Assembly: GCA_027307295.1 (NCBI GenBank)
Contig: DAHUXF010000051.1
Location: forward strand, 1-11,482
Origin: Acidobacteriaceae bacterium
Lineage (GTDB): Bacteria; Acidobacteriota; Terriglobia; Terriglobales; Acidobacteriaceae
Length of the DNA: 11,482 nucleotides
Direction of reading: 5' to 3'
Shown here piece after piece: positions 1 to 6,849 of the stretch. Below the pieces are notes generated by a model. The model was given only the letters and a program-made list of their open reading frames with translations. It was not told where the DNA came from and searched no databases. How positions within the stretch are numbered: position 1 is the stretch's first letter; every line of letters begins with the position of its first letter. The translations under genes and the position numbers were made by a program.

Positions 1-173
1 GACAACACCGTCAGCAGCAGAACGATGTTGGTGATCAGGTTGATGGCCCCATAGTCGGCCACCGAAAATACGCGCGTAAAAACGGGAAAGGAGAGAAATC
101 CCAGGAGCATCATGGCCACTCGCCCACCCATATAGTGGGACGAGTGCCGGTAAAGAGTTTTGACTGCGCTCAT
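1..173 (-). CDS. Wzx-type polysaccharide flippase, N-terminal fragment (cut by window edge)
   Basis: Read on the minus strand from ATG at 173, an open frame of 57 codons runs off the left edge of the window. It begins MSAVKTLYRHSSHYMGG and continues through a hydrophobic segment (about residues 18-32) and the segment FTRVFSVADYGAINLI. A short polar start, a first membrane helix and the F/Y-x-R-x-[FL]-S/G-x-x-D-Y-G motif are typical of the oligosaccharide flippase family (Wzx/RfbX, MOP superfamily), which moves undecaprenyl-linked repeat units to the periplasmic face of the inner membrane. It is the last visible gene of the EPS operon, 76 nt after the chain-length gene. The ribosome site is weak (GAGG about 9 nt before ATG). 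A TTG five codons upstream is an alternative start. A flippase is expected in a Wzy-type pathway, which supports the call, but most of the protein is outside the window. Confidence 0.82.
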   Translation of the reverse strand, partial: MSAVKTLYRHSSHYMGGRVAMMLLGFLSFPVFTRVFSVADYGAINLITNIVLLLTVL

Positions 174-190
174 GGGAACAGGCCTCAAGC

Positions 191-211
191 TTTCCGTGAC
201 AGCTGCGGAAA
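191..211 (-). other. Small inverted repeat in the chain-length/flippase gap
   Basis: TTTCCG (191-196) and CGGAAA (206-211) are perfect 6-nt arms around a 9-nt loop in the 76-nt gap before the flippase. No T-run follows on the minus strand, so it is not an intrinsic terminator. It could be an mRNA processing or stability hairpin, or chance. Confidence 0.3.
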
Positions 212-249
212 ACCGTGTTTTGGCGACGTCGAAATCGCGGCGTGCGTGT

Positions 250-1788
250 CTACAGGATCGGATGCAGCTTGATAAACAATCCTGCTTCCAGCGCGCATCC
301 AATCAAGGCGATCAACACCGCAATGACGGCGAAACGGAAATTACGTCTGCGCTCCTTCGCGTTATTTAGTTTTGGTATCGCTGCCAGAAGGGGAATGCCG
401 GGAGGCAGAAGGGCCTTGAGTTCCCGCTCAATCTTGAGCGTACCGTTCAATGCGTCTTTCAGATAGGCCAATCCCAGGGACGCTGCCAATGCCCCAAGGA
501 ATGCGCCCACCAGCATCAATGCGCGCTTGGGTTTGAAAGGCTTCTCCGGGACCTGGGCCATATCCAGAATCGTAAAGTGTTCGGCCTGCTGCTTCTTTTC
601 CAGATCGTTCGCCATTCCAGCGGAGAAGGTTTTATCCAGCAGGGACTGGTAGTGGTCTTTGGATACGCTGTAATTACGGTTCAGTTCCGCCATTTGCTGT
701 TCGCGGACCGGCACGGCATCAACTTTAGCGCGATAAGAAGCCATCTGTTGCGTGATGCGCTTCTGCTCTTCGTTCAACCGCCGGCTATCGCGGTCCAGCA
801 GTTGCAGCCGCACCGCGCTGGCTGAGTTGTCCTGCGATTCGGCCAGCATGGGCGGATCGGGAGGCAGGGCCTTGAGGCGGTCTTCAACACGCTGCAGGCG
901 CGATGCCGTGTCCACCACTTCAGGGTGGGCGCTGGTATAGCGGTTCTGCAGTCCCTGAAGTTCGCTTTTCAGCTGGCGTCTCTCTGCCTCCAGCCGGGAG
1001 CGCTCCGTAGTGGGAACAGCTTTCACCGTGCCTGAAGTGCTGGGTTCCAGCCCCCGCGACAACAATGTGCGCTCCACTTCCAGACGGTTCAGGGAATCCG
1101 CATTGGCCTGGAATTGCGTCTGCAACTGCGTTAGCGCTTGCAGATTGGCCGCCTGCTGCTCCGGCATTTCACCCAGATGGTGCATTTTAAAAGCGCTTAC
1201 CTTGGCTTCCTGTTCTTCAAGGTTCTGCTTGGCTTCCTTGAGTTGCGCGGCCAGGAACTCAGTTGTGTCCTGGGCCTGCTGTTCACGGCTTTTGACGTTC
1301 CACTCAATGAAGCTGGCCGCCAATTGATTGGCCACCTGCGCCACCTGATTGCGTTGCCGCCCTTCATACTCAATGGTAAAAGCGCTCAAGCCGGACGATG
1401 AACCTTGCTTCACCGTGATGGTAATGTCCTTGCGCATCAGTTCAATCAGCTCTTCGCGGGAAACCTTGCCGCGAAGGTCCGAATAAAGCTGCATATCGTC
1501 GATGATCTGCTGGAGGCGGGTCACGCTGAGCACCTGTTGTGTAATGGTGTTCAGGCGCTGGCCCGGATCAGAACTCACAGTGGGGCTGACATACTTCTCA
1601 GGCACCTTCTGCGGGTCTACCAGAATGGTGGTCGCCGCCTTGTAGCGGTCCGGAATCAGCAGAACAAAGGTAAATCCCGCGAGCGAGAAAAAGACCGTGC
1701 CCAGGAATATCCAGAGGCGATAGTGCCGCGCGGTATTCCAGAAAGCCAGTATCTGGTCCATTGGTCCGTTATGCGTTGCCTGGTTCAT
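250..1788 (-). CDS. Polysaccharide chain-length determinant (Wzz/PCP family, no kinase domain)
   Basis: This 512-residue inner-membrane protein should set the chain length of the exported polysaccharide and link synthesis to export. Visible parts in order: a cytoplasmic start; TM1 about residues 24-45; a Wzz-type region (LIPDRYKAATTILVDP) from about 45; a long charged coiled-coil periplasmic part about 165-385; a GNVR-like segment about 362-385 (VREQQMAELNRNYSVSKDHY); and the proline-rich motif VPEKPFKPKR (413-422) leading into TM2 (423-443). A third hydrophobic segment lies at 485-507. There is no Walker A/B or tyrosine-rich tail, so this is not a fused BY-kinase. Its layout matches the roughly 500-residue chain-length proteins of exosortase-type EPS clusters. 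The start chosen is ATG 1788, with GGAG 11 nt upstream and 26 nt after the preceding stop. A longer frame to 1845 would overlap the upstream gene and adds 19 residues that do not look conserved. Confidence 0.93.
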   Translation of the reverse strand: MNQATHNGPMDQILAFWNTARHYRLWIFLGTVFFSLAGFTFVLLIPDRYKAATTILVDPQKVPEKYVSPTVSSDPGQRLNTITQQVLSVTRLQQIIDDMQLYSDLRGKVSREELIELMRKDITITVKQGSSSGLSAFTIEYEGRQRNQVAQVANQLAASFIEWNVKSREQQAQDTTEFLAAQLKEAKQNLEEQEAKVSAFKMHHLGEMPEQQAANLQALTQLQTQFQANADSLNRLEVERTLLSRGLEPSTSGTVKAVPTTERSRLEAERRQLKSELQGLQNRYTSAHPEVVDTASRLQRVEDRLKALPPDPPMLAESQDNSASAVRLQLLDRDSRRLNEEQKRITQQMASYRAKVDAVPVREQQMAELNRNYSVSKDHYQSLLDKTFSAGMANDLEKKQQAEHFTILDMAQVPEKPFKPKRALMLVGAFLGALAASLGLAYLKDALNGTLKIERELKALLPPGIPLLAAIPKLNNAKERRRNFRFAVIAVLIALIGCALEAGLFIKLHPIL

Positions 1789-1814
1789 TTTGTTTTTTCT
1801 CCACGTCGCGGTTT

Positions 1815-3287
1815 TTATCGGAAATGCACCGGCGCTGGATACCACTCCAGCCCGACTGAGGCATAGCTTAAGTTTCCACTCACCAGGTTGCCGCCCGTGC
1901 CATGGAATGAGCGGTAGCCTGCATTGATGCCCAGGTTGTTCATGAGTTTGTAGCGCACACGGGGGGCCACAAAATAACCCTGATACGACGGCACCACGGT
2001 TGTGATGGGCGTTCCACGCAGATACCCGGCGTCTGTAATAAAGCTGTAACGGCGGTAGCCTTTGGCAAAGCCGACCGTAGCGTTGTCTTCCCAGCGGCTA
2101 TCCAGGCGGGCAATGGTGGTGAACACGCGGTTCACGGAAGCGTAGATCTTGTCCTGGTTGCCGAAATTCTTGACCACGCTGGCGCTGAAGTTGGCCGATT
2201 GCGGCGCACCACACGTCGGTGACGACCATTGCGGGCCGCCACGCACATCCACTTCAACCGAATGGGTCATTTTGAAGCCCAGGCCCAGTCCGCCGCCCGC
2301 CGTATCGCACGTGGGACCATTCAATACTTTTTCCGCTTCACCGTAACTGCGCAGGTCAAAACGCTGGGTGATCGACCGGACGTATTCCAGTGTTCCGCCA
2401 ATGGCGTTGGAATGGCTGCCAAAGGAATTTGTGGAAGCGCCAGCAATTCCTGTGTAGACATGGAGCACGGTAAAACTAATTTTGTCGCGGCGGCTCTTCA
2501 GCCATCCGACTGAGAAACTGTTTTCCGAGAAAGCAACGTTCTTGGCGCGCAGCAGCACGGCAGTGGCAGAGGTATTGGCGATCGGCGTGCTCTGCACCAC
2601 CAGGAAACTCAAAGGCCCCTGCAGACGCGCGGACTCTGATCCATAGCTGCCGCTGGACTGCGCGCTCCAGTACCAGCGCTCACTGAATGATCCCATCGCG
2701 CTGAGTGTTGCCGTGTGATATGCCTGCGGCCCGCCGTTGGAGGTGTCATTAGGATTCACCACCGTGGAATACTGCAGCAGGTAACGCCCGGTCCGCGTGG
2801 GCAGGAAAACGGCAAGGTATGGGTTAATCGACGTCGAGACCAGGTCCTGGCTCGCGCCCACGCCGCCAAGGCTGTTCGTGTACACAGACGATATGGAACC
2901 GCCGTAGAACAACTGGTATTTGTAATCGCGGCTCTTCAGGTACACGGACTGCGCGCCTTCAACGTATTCACCGCTGGGAATCGACTGGTCCGTGCGGGGC
3001 TGCGGAGACAGGCTGATCAACTGCCCTGTACCCAGGGAGACGGTGTACGCGCCTTCACTGTTGGCGTACCACGGTTCGTCAGCGGCAGACGATGAGCTCG
3101 ATTTGTCAACAGTGTCCTGCGCGGCAGCAGCATTGCTATCATTCTTTGCTGCATCCTGGGCCTTCGCGTCCGCAGCAGCATTTCGGCTGCTGTCAGCAGC
3201 CTGCGCCAATGCCGCCGGCGAATCCAGCGCCATGACGGCAAGCAACAGCGCAAGCAGGGCCCAGTTTCTCATGTAGTTTTTCTTCAT
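1815..3287 (-). CDS. Outer-membrane beta-barrel protein of the EPS operon
   Basis: A 490-residue secreted protein. Residues 1-30 form a signal peptide (KK start, hydrophobic core LLALLLAVMAL, AxA-type end ALAQA). Residues 31-70 are a low-complexity Ala/Asp/Ser linker. From about residue 71 to the end the protein shows alternating polar/aromatic segments with many Tyr, Ser, Gly and Asn (such as YKYQLFYGGSISSVYTNS and YAS-V-G-L-E-WYPA), which suggests amphipathic strands of an outer-membrane barrel. The last residues are HFR, not the usual terminal Phe/Trp. The start ATG 3287 overlaps the stop of the export gene by 4 nt (ATGA), implying translational coupling. A second ATG at 3272 would still leave a usable signal peptide. 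From its position between export protein and chain-length protein it may form or assist the outer-membrane exit channel; that is inference. No specific family was recognised with certainty. Confidence 0.78.
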   Translation of the reverse strand: MKKNYMRNWALLALLLAVMALDSPAALAQAADSSRNAAADAKAQDAAKNDSNAAAAQDTVDKSSSSSAADEPWYANSEGAYTVSLGTGQLISLSPQPRTDQSIPSGEYVEGAQSVYLKSRDYKYQLFYGGSISSVYTNSLGGVGASQDLVSTSINPYLAVFLPTRTGRYLLQYSTVVNPNDTSNGGPQAYHTATLSAMGSFSERWYWSAQSSGSYGSESARLQGPLSFLVVQSTPIANTSATAVLLRAKNVAFSENSFSVGWLKSRRDKISFTVLHVYTGIAGASTNSFGSHSNAIGGTLEYVRSITQRFDLRSYGEAEKVLNGPTCDTAGGGLGLGFKMTHSVEVDVRGGPQWSSPTCGAPQSANFSASVVKNFGNQDKIYASVNRVFTTIARLDSRWEDNATVGFAKGYRRYSFITDAGYLRGTPITTVVPSYQGYFVAPRVRYKLMNNLGINAGYRSFHGTGGNLVSGNLSYASVGLEWYPAPVHFR

Positions 3288-3952
3288 GGCACCACCACCG
3301 TATCTCCTGGATGTAGAGCGACGTTCTGCTCCGCGTTTTTACCCTGAACCACTTCCTTGTACTTAAACTTCAAGCGCGATTGCTTTCCATCTTCCGTGCG
3401 CAGCACGATAATTCCGTCTTTCTTGGCAAAAGGAGTAAACCCGCCCGCCTGCGCGATCAACTGCAGGACCGTTGTCTGCGCATTCAGGGCATATGTCCCC
3501 GGCCGGGTGACTTCTCCGGTAATAAATGCGCGCTTGCTGCGGATGTCCGCGACCGTCACAGTGACTTGCGGATTGTTGAGGAAGTTCTTGAGCTTCTCCG
3601 CCACCAGAGTCTGTATCTGGATGGGCGTCATGCCGCTGACTCTCACTTCATTGATCAGAGGCAGGGAAATATTCCCGTCGGTGCGCACCACCACGGTCTG
3701 GGAAACCTCCGGCTCCTTCCAGACATTCACGCGAATCACGTCCGATTCGCCGACAATATATTCCGAAGGCACAATGTCCGCCATCTTCACGGGCTCCGGC
3801 GGTTTGGCGGCATCCGTGGCCTTGGCATTTTCAGTGCTGGCCTTCTCCGGCGACTTGAGGTTGGCGGTCTGGGTTTGCGCCGGCAGCCATGCTGCACCAG
3901 TGATTGCGGTCAGCGCCACGGCATTGATGAATATTTTTCTGTAAGAAACCAT
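3284..3952 (-). CDS. Wza-like polysaccharide export protein (Poly_export + SLBB), non-lipidated
   Basis: A periplasmic/outer-membrane export protein of 222 residues. Residues 1-27 resemble a Sec signal peptide (ending near LPAQTQTA). Residues 28-60 are an Ala/Lys/Glu-rich linker. The polysaccharide export domain covers about 63-137 (YIVGESDVIRVNVWKEPEVS, then RTDGNISLPLINEVRVSGMTP). An SLBB-type domain follows from about 141 (RAFITGEVTRPGTYAL ... LIAQAGGFTPFAKKDGIIVLR). There is no cysteine anywhere, so no lipobox, and no C-terminal amphipathic helix of the kind that makes the outer-membrane pore in E. coli Wza. The start was set at ATG 3952 because GTGGAG lies 6 nt upstream; the longer frame begins at GTG 3964, which is part of that ribosome site. 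It overlaps the barrel gene by 4 nt. Separate export protein plus separate barrel suggests that the pore function sits in the barrel protein (inference). Confidence 0.92.
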   Translation of the reverse strand: MVSYRKIFINAVALTAITGAAWLPAQTQTANLKSPEKASTENAKATDAAKPPEPVKMADIVPSEYIVGESDVIRVNVWKEPEVSQTVVVRTDGNISLPLINEVRVSGMTPIQIQTLVAEKLKNFLNNPQVTVTVADIRSKRAFITGEVTRPGTYALNAQTTVLQLIAQAGGFTPFAKKDGIIVLRTEDGKQSRLKFKYKEVVQGKNAEQNVALHPGDTVVVP

Positions 3953-4013
3953 ACTTTGCTCCACTTCTCTGTTCGCCTTGCCGCCAGGGCGGCCCGGCGG
4001 GAAATCATTGCGT

Positions 4014-5405
4014 CTACTTTGCGCCCTTGCCCAGAAAAATGACCTTCACCGTTTCAAAGATGATGGCCACATCCAGGGACATGGAAAGATGTTTGATATA
4101 GAAGAGGTCCAGTTCCAGCTTGCGTTTCGCGTCTTCCACTGTGGATCCGTACTGATATTTAATCTGCGCCCAGCCGGTGAGTCCGGGACGGACCGTATGC
4201 CGCTGCGAGAAGAAGTCAATGTTCTGCTCCAGCATCTCGCAAAAATAAGGCTGTTCCGGACGTGGCCCCACCAGGCTCATGGTCCCATTCAGGATGTTGA
4301 AGAATTGCGGCAGCTCGTCCAGACGGTATTTGCGGATAAAACTGCCCACGCGGGTAATGCGGTTGTCACCGTCAGAGGCCCAGCTGGGACCACCTTTTTC
4401 CGCATCCTGCCGCATGGAACGGAACTTGAAAATTTCAAAATGCTCGCCATGAAGCCCCATGCGCTTCTGCCGGAACAGAACAGGCCGTCCACTTTCCAGA
4501 AGAATCGCCAGCGCTACCAGGCCCATCACCGGCAGAGTCAGCGTAATGGCGAACAGGGCCGCGGCAATGTCCAGGGAACGCTTGGCCAGCATCAGAAACC
4601 TGTTTTTGCGGAACCCATCTGAAAAAATCAACCAGCTGGGGGAAAGCTTCTCCAGGGCAATGCGTCCGCTGATGCGTTCAAAGACTGTATGCGCGTCTTC
4701 CACCGTAACGCCGGCAAACTTCAAGCGCAGCAATTCGCGGTACGGCATGCGCCCGCGCTGCTCCGCCAGAGACAGCACCACGCGGTCAATATTCTGCTGC
4801 TTCACCAGCATCTCCAGATCACCCAACCCGCCGATAATGCCGGGATTCACCAGCGACTTGCCAATGTTTTCACCCTTCTCATCCAGGAAGCCCAGCACTT
4901 TCAGGTTGAGATCGGGACGCGAGCAGATTTCCCGTGTAAGAGAGATGCCGGTGGGCCCCGTCCCCACAATCAATACGCGTTCCGGGCTGCGCAGGAAAAA
5001 GAACCCTTTGGAGTCCAGTAACATGCGCCAGCCAAAAATCAGCGTCATGATGGTGGGCACAGCCAGTGCGGCAATCCCGCGTCCCAGACTTACGCCGGGA
5101 GCCAGGTAATACAGCAGCGCCAATCCAATGCAGGCGACGCCCAGCGCCTGGAGCAGGCCAATCAATAAGCGGGCCCGCGATTTCATGACCTCAATGTCAT
5201 AAAGATCGTTGTAATAGAGGGCGAACTCGCACATCAGGACCACCACCAGAAAACGCGCAACGGTGTTTTCACCGGCATAGTCCCAGCGCGACGACATAAA
5301 GCGCAGGGCAGTAGCCAGGGCCAGACCAAGAATGATCAGCAGGCTCTCACTCGCCAGCAGCACCAGCGTCTTCGTAGGTATCCTTTGTCCGCCGATTTTA
5401 AGCAT
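4014..5405 (-). CDS. Undecaprenyl-phosphate sugar-1-phosphate transferase (EpsB_2/WcaJ-like initiating transferase)
   Basis: This 463-residue membrane enzyme should start repeat-unit synthesis by moving a sugar-1-phosphate from a nucleotide sugar to undecaprenyl phosphate. The N-terminal half has about four membrane helices (about 12-34, 48-68, 80-101, 108-128) and a Rossmann-like CoA-binding segment (VLIVGTGPTGISL, 144-156). A fifth hydrophobic helix (278-302) precedes the bacterial sugar transferase domain, which shows KFRSM (327-331), the catalytic Asp-Glu pair in RLDELPQ (361-367), GPRPE (380-384), RPGLTGWAQ (406-414) and YIKHLSMSLD (436-445). Length and order fit the polyprenyl glycosylphosphotransferase family, most like the exosortase-associated EpsB_2 type. 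The start ATG 5405 overlaps the activator stop by 8 nt, with GGTGAG just upstream inside the activator's last codons. The sugar specificity cannot be read from sequence. Confidence 0.96.
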   Translation of the reverse strand: MLKIGGQRIPTKTLVLLASESLLIILGLALATALRFMSSRWDYAGENTVARFLVVVLMCEFALYYNDLYDIEVMKSRARLLIGLLQALGVACIGLALLYYLAPGVSLGRGIAALAVPTIMTLIFGWRMLLDSKGFFFLRSPERVLIVGTGPTGISLTREICSRPDLNLKVLGFLDEKGENIGKSLVNPGIIGGLGDLEMLVKQQNIDRVVLSLAEQRGRMPYRELLRLKFAGVTVEDAHTVFERISGRIALEKLSPSWLIFSDGFRKNRFLMLAKRSLDIAAALFAITLTLPVMGLVALAILLESGRPVLFRQKRMGLHGEHFEIFKFRSMRQDAEKGGPSWASDGDNRITRVGSFIRKYRLDELPQFFNILNGTMSLVGPRPEQPYFCEMLEQNIDFFSQRHTVRPGLTGWAQIKYQYGSTVEDAKRKLELDLFYIKHLSMSLDVAIIFETVKVIFLGKGAK

Positions 5406-6516
5406 TACTCACCTTGGCTACCTGCATTACCGGCGTTGCCACTTCGCCCGCCACTTCAGGTTCCGGCTCCGAAGATGGCGCGGGCGCAGCAGCTTCCCCC
5501 GGCATGCTGTGGACAACAGGAGTACGGTTGGGGGAAAGACCGGCATCGCGAATCTTGTAGAGCAGGGCGCGATAGCTGATCTTGAGGGCTTCAGCCGCGC
5601 GGCGGCGGTTCCAGTGGTGCGCCTGCAGAACTTTCAGAATGATCTCGCGCTCCAAACGCCGCACCGCCTGGTTGGTGATCTTCTTGAGCGGCACCGGGCC
5701 TTCTTCTGGAATTTCAAAATCAAAGGTATTGGGCGCCGGCTCCGCCAGGTCAGTACTGATGCAGGCCTCCGTTCCAAGAATTACGTAACGCTTGATCAGG
5801 TTTTCCAGCTGGCGAATATTTCCCGGCCAGTGATACGCCTGCAACACGCGCAGCAAAGAGGCCGAGAGGGAGGGCGCCTTGCGGTTGTACAGCATATTGA
5901 AATGCTCGCGGAAGTATTCGGTCAGTTCAGGGATGTCTGCGCTTCTCTCACGCAAAGGCGGCAAAGCGATGTTGACCACGTTCACGCGATAGAAAAGGTC
6001 TTCACGGAACGTACCCGCGGCAATCTCCCGCTTTAAGTCGCGATTGGTGGCGCAGATCACACGCGCTTCCGACACCGTATCTTCCTGCGCGCCAATGCGG
6101 CAGAACTTTCCATCCTGCAATACCTGCAACAATTTTGATTGCAGGCCCATGCTTAGTTCGCCGATTTCATCCAGAAACAGCGTTCCGCGGTCTGCCAGGG
6201 CAATCAGTCCTGGTTTGGAGTTGTAGGCCCCGGTGAAAGCTCCCTTCTCGTATCCAAAAAGCTCGCTTTCCAGCAGAGCGTCAGGAATCGCGGGACAATT
6301 TACCTTTACATATGGGCCTTTCGACAAAGGTGACGCCTGGTGAACCAGTTTGGCGATGATTTCCTTGCCGGTACCGCTGGCTCCCTGAATCAGTACGGGC
6401 ACATCGGATGTGGCAATAAGGGCAAGGTCGCGCTGGACCTTTCTCATCGCCTCGGAACTGCCAAAAATGACCGAGTCGGGAGGTAGCTCGAAGTTTTGCT
6501 CAACTGTCTGCTTCAT
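5398..6516 (-). CDS. Sigma-54-dependent transcriptional activator without receiver domain
   Basis: A 372-residue bacterial enhancer-binding protein that should use ATP to open sigma-54 promoters. The AAA+ domain starts almost at the N-terminus: Walker A GASGTGKE (45-52), the sigma-54 contact loop GAFTGA (92-97), Walker B GTLFLDEIGE (111-120), sensor I CATNRD (155-160), FREDLFYRVN (170-179) with the arginine finger region, and sensor II WPGNIRQLENL (230-240). A Fis-type HTH follows (about 283-324: RRRAAEALKISYRALLYKI). There is no receiver, GAF or PAS domain, so activity may be set by expression or a partner protein. Residues about 330-372 form an unusual Ala/Pro/Glu-rich tail. The start ATG 6516 has GGAG 5 nt upstream; an in-frame ATG at 6609 also has GGAGG but only 3 nt away, and the extra 31 codons are AT-rich at third positions, unlike the rest of the gene. 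As first gene of the EPS operon it is probably its own regulator. Confidence 0.95.
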   Translation of the reverse strand: MKQTVEQNFELPPDSVIFGSSEAMRKVQRDLALIATSDVPVLIQGASGTGKEIIAKLVHQASPLSKGPYVKVNCPAIPDALLESELFGYEKGAFTGAYNSKPGLIALADRGTLFLDEIGELSMGLQSKLLQVLQDGKFCRIGAQEDTVSEARVICATNRDLKREIAAGTFREDLFYRVNVVNIALPPLRERSADIPELTEYFREHFNMLYNRKAPSLSASLLRVLQAYHWPGNIRQLENLIKRYVILGTEACISTDLAEPAPNTFDFEIPEEGPVPLKKITNQAVRRLEREIILKVLQAHHWNRRRAAEALKISYRALLYKIRDAGLSPNRTPVVHSMPGEAAAPAPSSEPEPEVAGEVATPVMQVAKVSNA

Positions 6517-6575
6517 CGGGGCTCCATCGCTTGCCTGTACAAGATTTCCAACCTGGGGATGCTGTTGTTCGTATG

Positions 6576-6591
6576 TGCATGTACAACGCCA
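6576..6591 (-). promoter_or_regulatory. Candidate sigma-54 (-24/-12) promoter for the EPS operon
   Basis: On the minus strand the sequence is TGGCGTTGTACATGCA, with GG and GC separated by exactly 10 nt as sigma-54 promoters require. It matches 8 of 12 defined positions of TGGCACG-N4-TTGCA. The predicted transcript start is near 6565, giving a leader of about 49 nt before ATG 6516 with GGAG well placed. By chance a match this good is expected about once in a gap of this size, so the weight comes from position and from the sigma-54 activator being the first gene. Confidence 0.33.
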
Positions 6592-6594
6592 AAG

Positions 6595-6608
6595 TGTCCA
6601 AATGGACA
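6595..6608. repeat. Perfect 6-nt inverted repeat just upstream of the -24 candidate
   Basis: TGTCCA and TGGACA arms are separated by AA. The dyad sits 3 nt upstream of the proposed -24 element, closer than usual for an enhancer site, so a repressor or autoregulatory site is as plausible as an activator site. Confidence 0.4.
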
Positions 6609-6849
6609 TGAACCTCCGGGAGACGCGATAACCTGTTGAGCTATGATCTAAGCTGCTGAATATAAACAACTAATATTCAATCGCCCTGTTCATTTCCACA
6701 TTGATATCGAGACTTAAAATGGCTGAAGGGAATGACGTATAGGAAAATGTTTTCACAGTGGGAAGATCGATTTCCCATACAGCTGAGACTTTTGAAGATA
6801 AGGGTTTTTTTACAGAAATATGGGACTTAGTCCGGACTGAGACCTTGGG

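Larger units (their letters stand above)
6517..6849. promoter_or_regulatory. Intergenic control region upstream of the EPS operon
   Basis: A 333-nt AT-rich gap without a credible gene. It holds several dyads: TGTCCA-AA-TGGACA (6595-6608), TGGGAA-N7-TTCCCA (6759-6777), and the perfect 10-nt palindrome AGTCCGGACT (6829-6838), which is preceded by GGACT-T-AGTCC. TGTACAA occurs at 6536-6542 and again at 6580-6586, 44 nt apart. A T7 run (6806-6812) has no GC stem before it, so it is not an intrinsic terminator for the DUF218 gene. No confident sigma-70 promoter was found. The region is likely the operon promoter with operator sites; which dyads matter is unknown. Confidence 0.55.

Noticed and set aside
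3981..4000. GC-rich CCGCC/GGCGG pairing between transferase and export genes as a terminator
   Set aside because: The stem is short and irregular and no T-run follows on the minus strand; the operon more likely continues.
3380..4042. Plus-strand open frame of 220 codons opposite the export gene
   Set aside because: It is Arg/His/Leu-rich shadow sequence opposite a gene with clear Poly_export and SLBB motifs.
4459..5109. Plus-strand open frame of 216 codons opposite the sugar transferase
   Set aside because: No domain or ribosome site; composition is that of an antisense frame of a real gene.
5332..6036. Plus-strand open frame of 234 codons opposite the activator and transferase
   Set aside because: It spans the junction of two solid minus-strand genes and shows no protein-family pattern.
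6517..6669. Longer N-terminus for the sigma-54 activator (starts at 6609 or 6669)
   Set aside because: The extra codons have low third-position GC and unconserved-looking sequence; ATG 6516 has a well-spaced GGAG. ATG 6609 remains a weaker alternative because of a GGAGG 3 nt upstream.
6806..6812. T-run as terminator of the DUF218 gene
   Set aside because: It lies on the plus strand without a GC-rich stem before it, and on the DUF218 (minus) strand it is an A-run.
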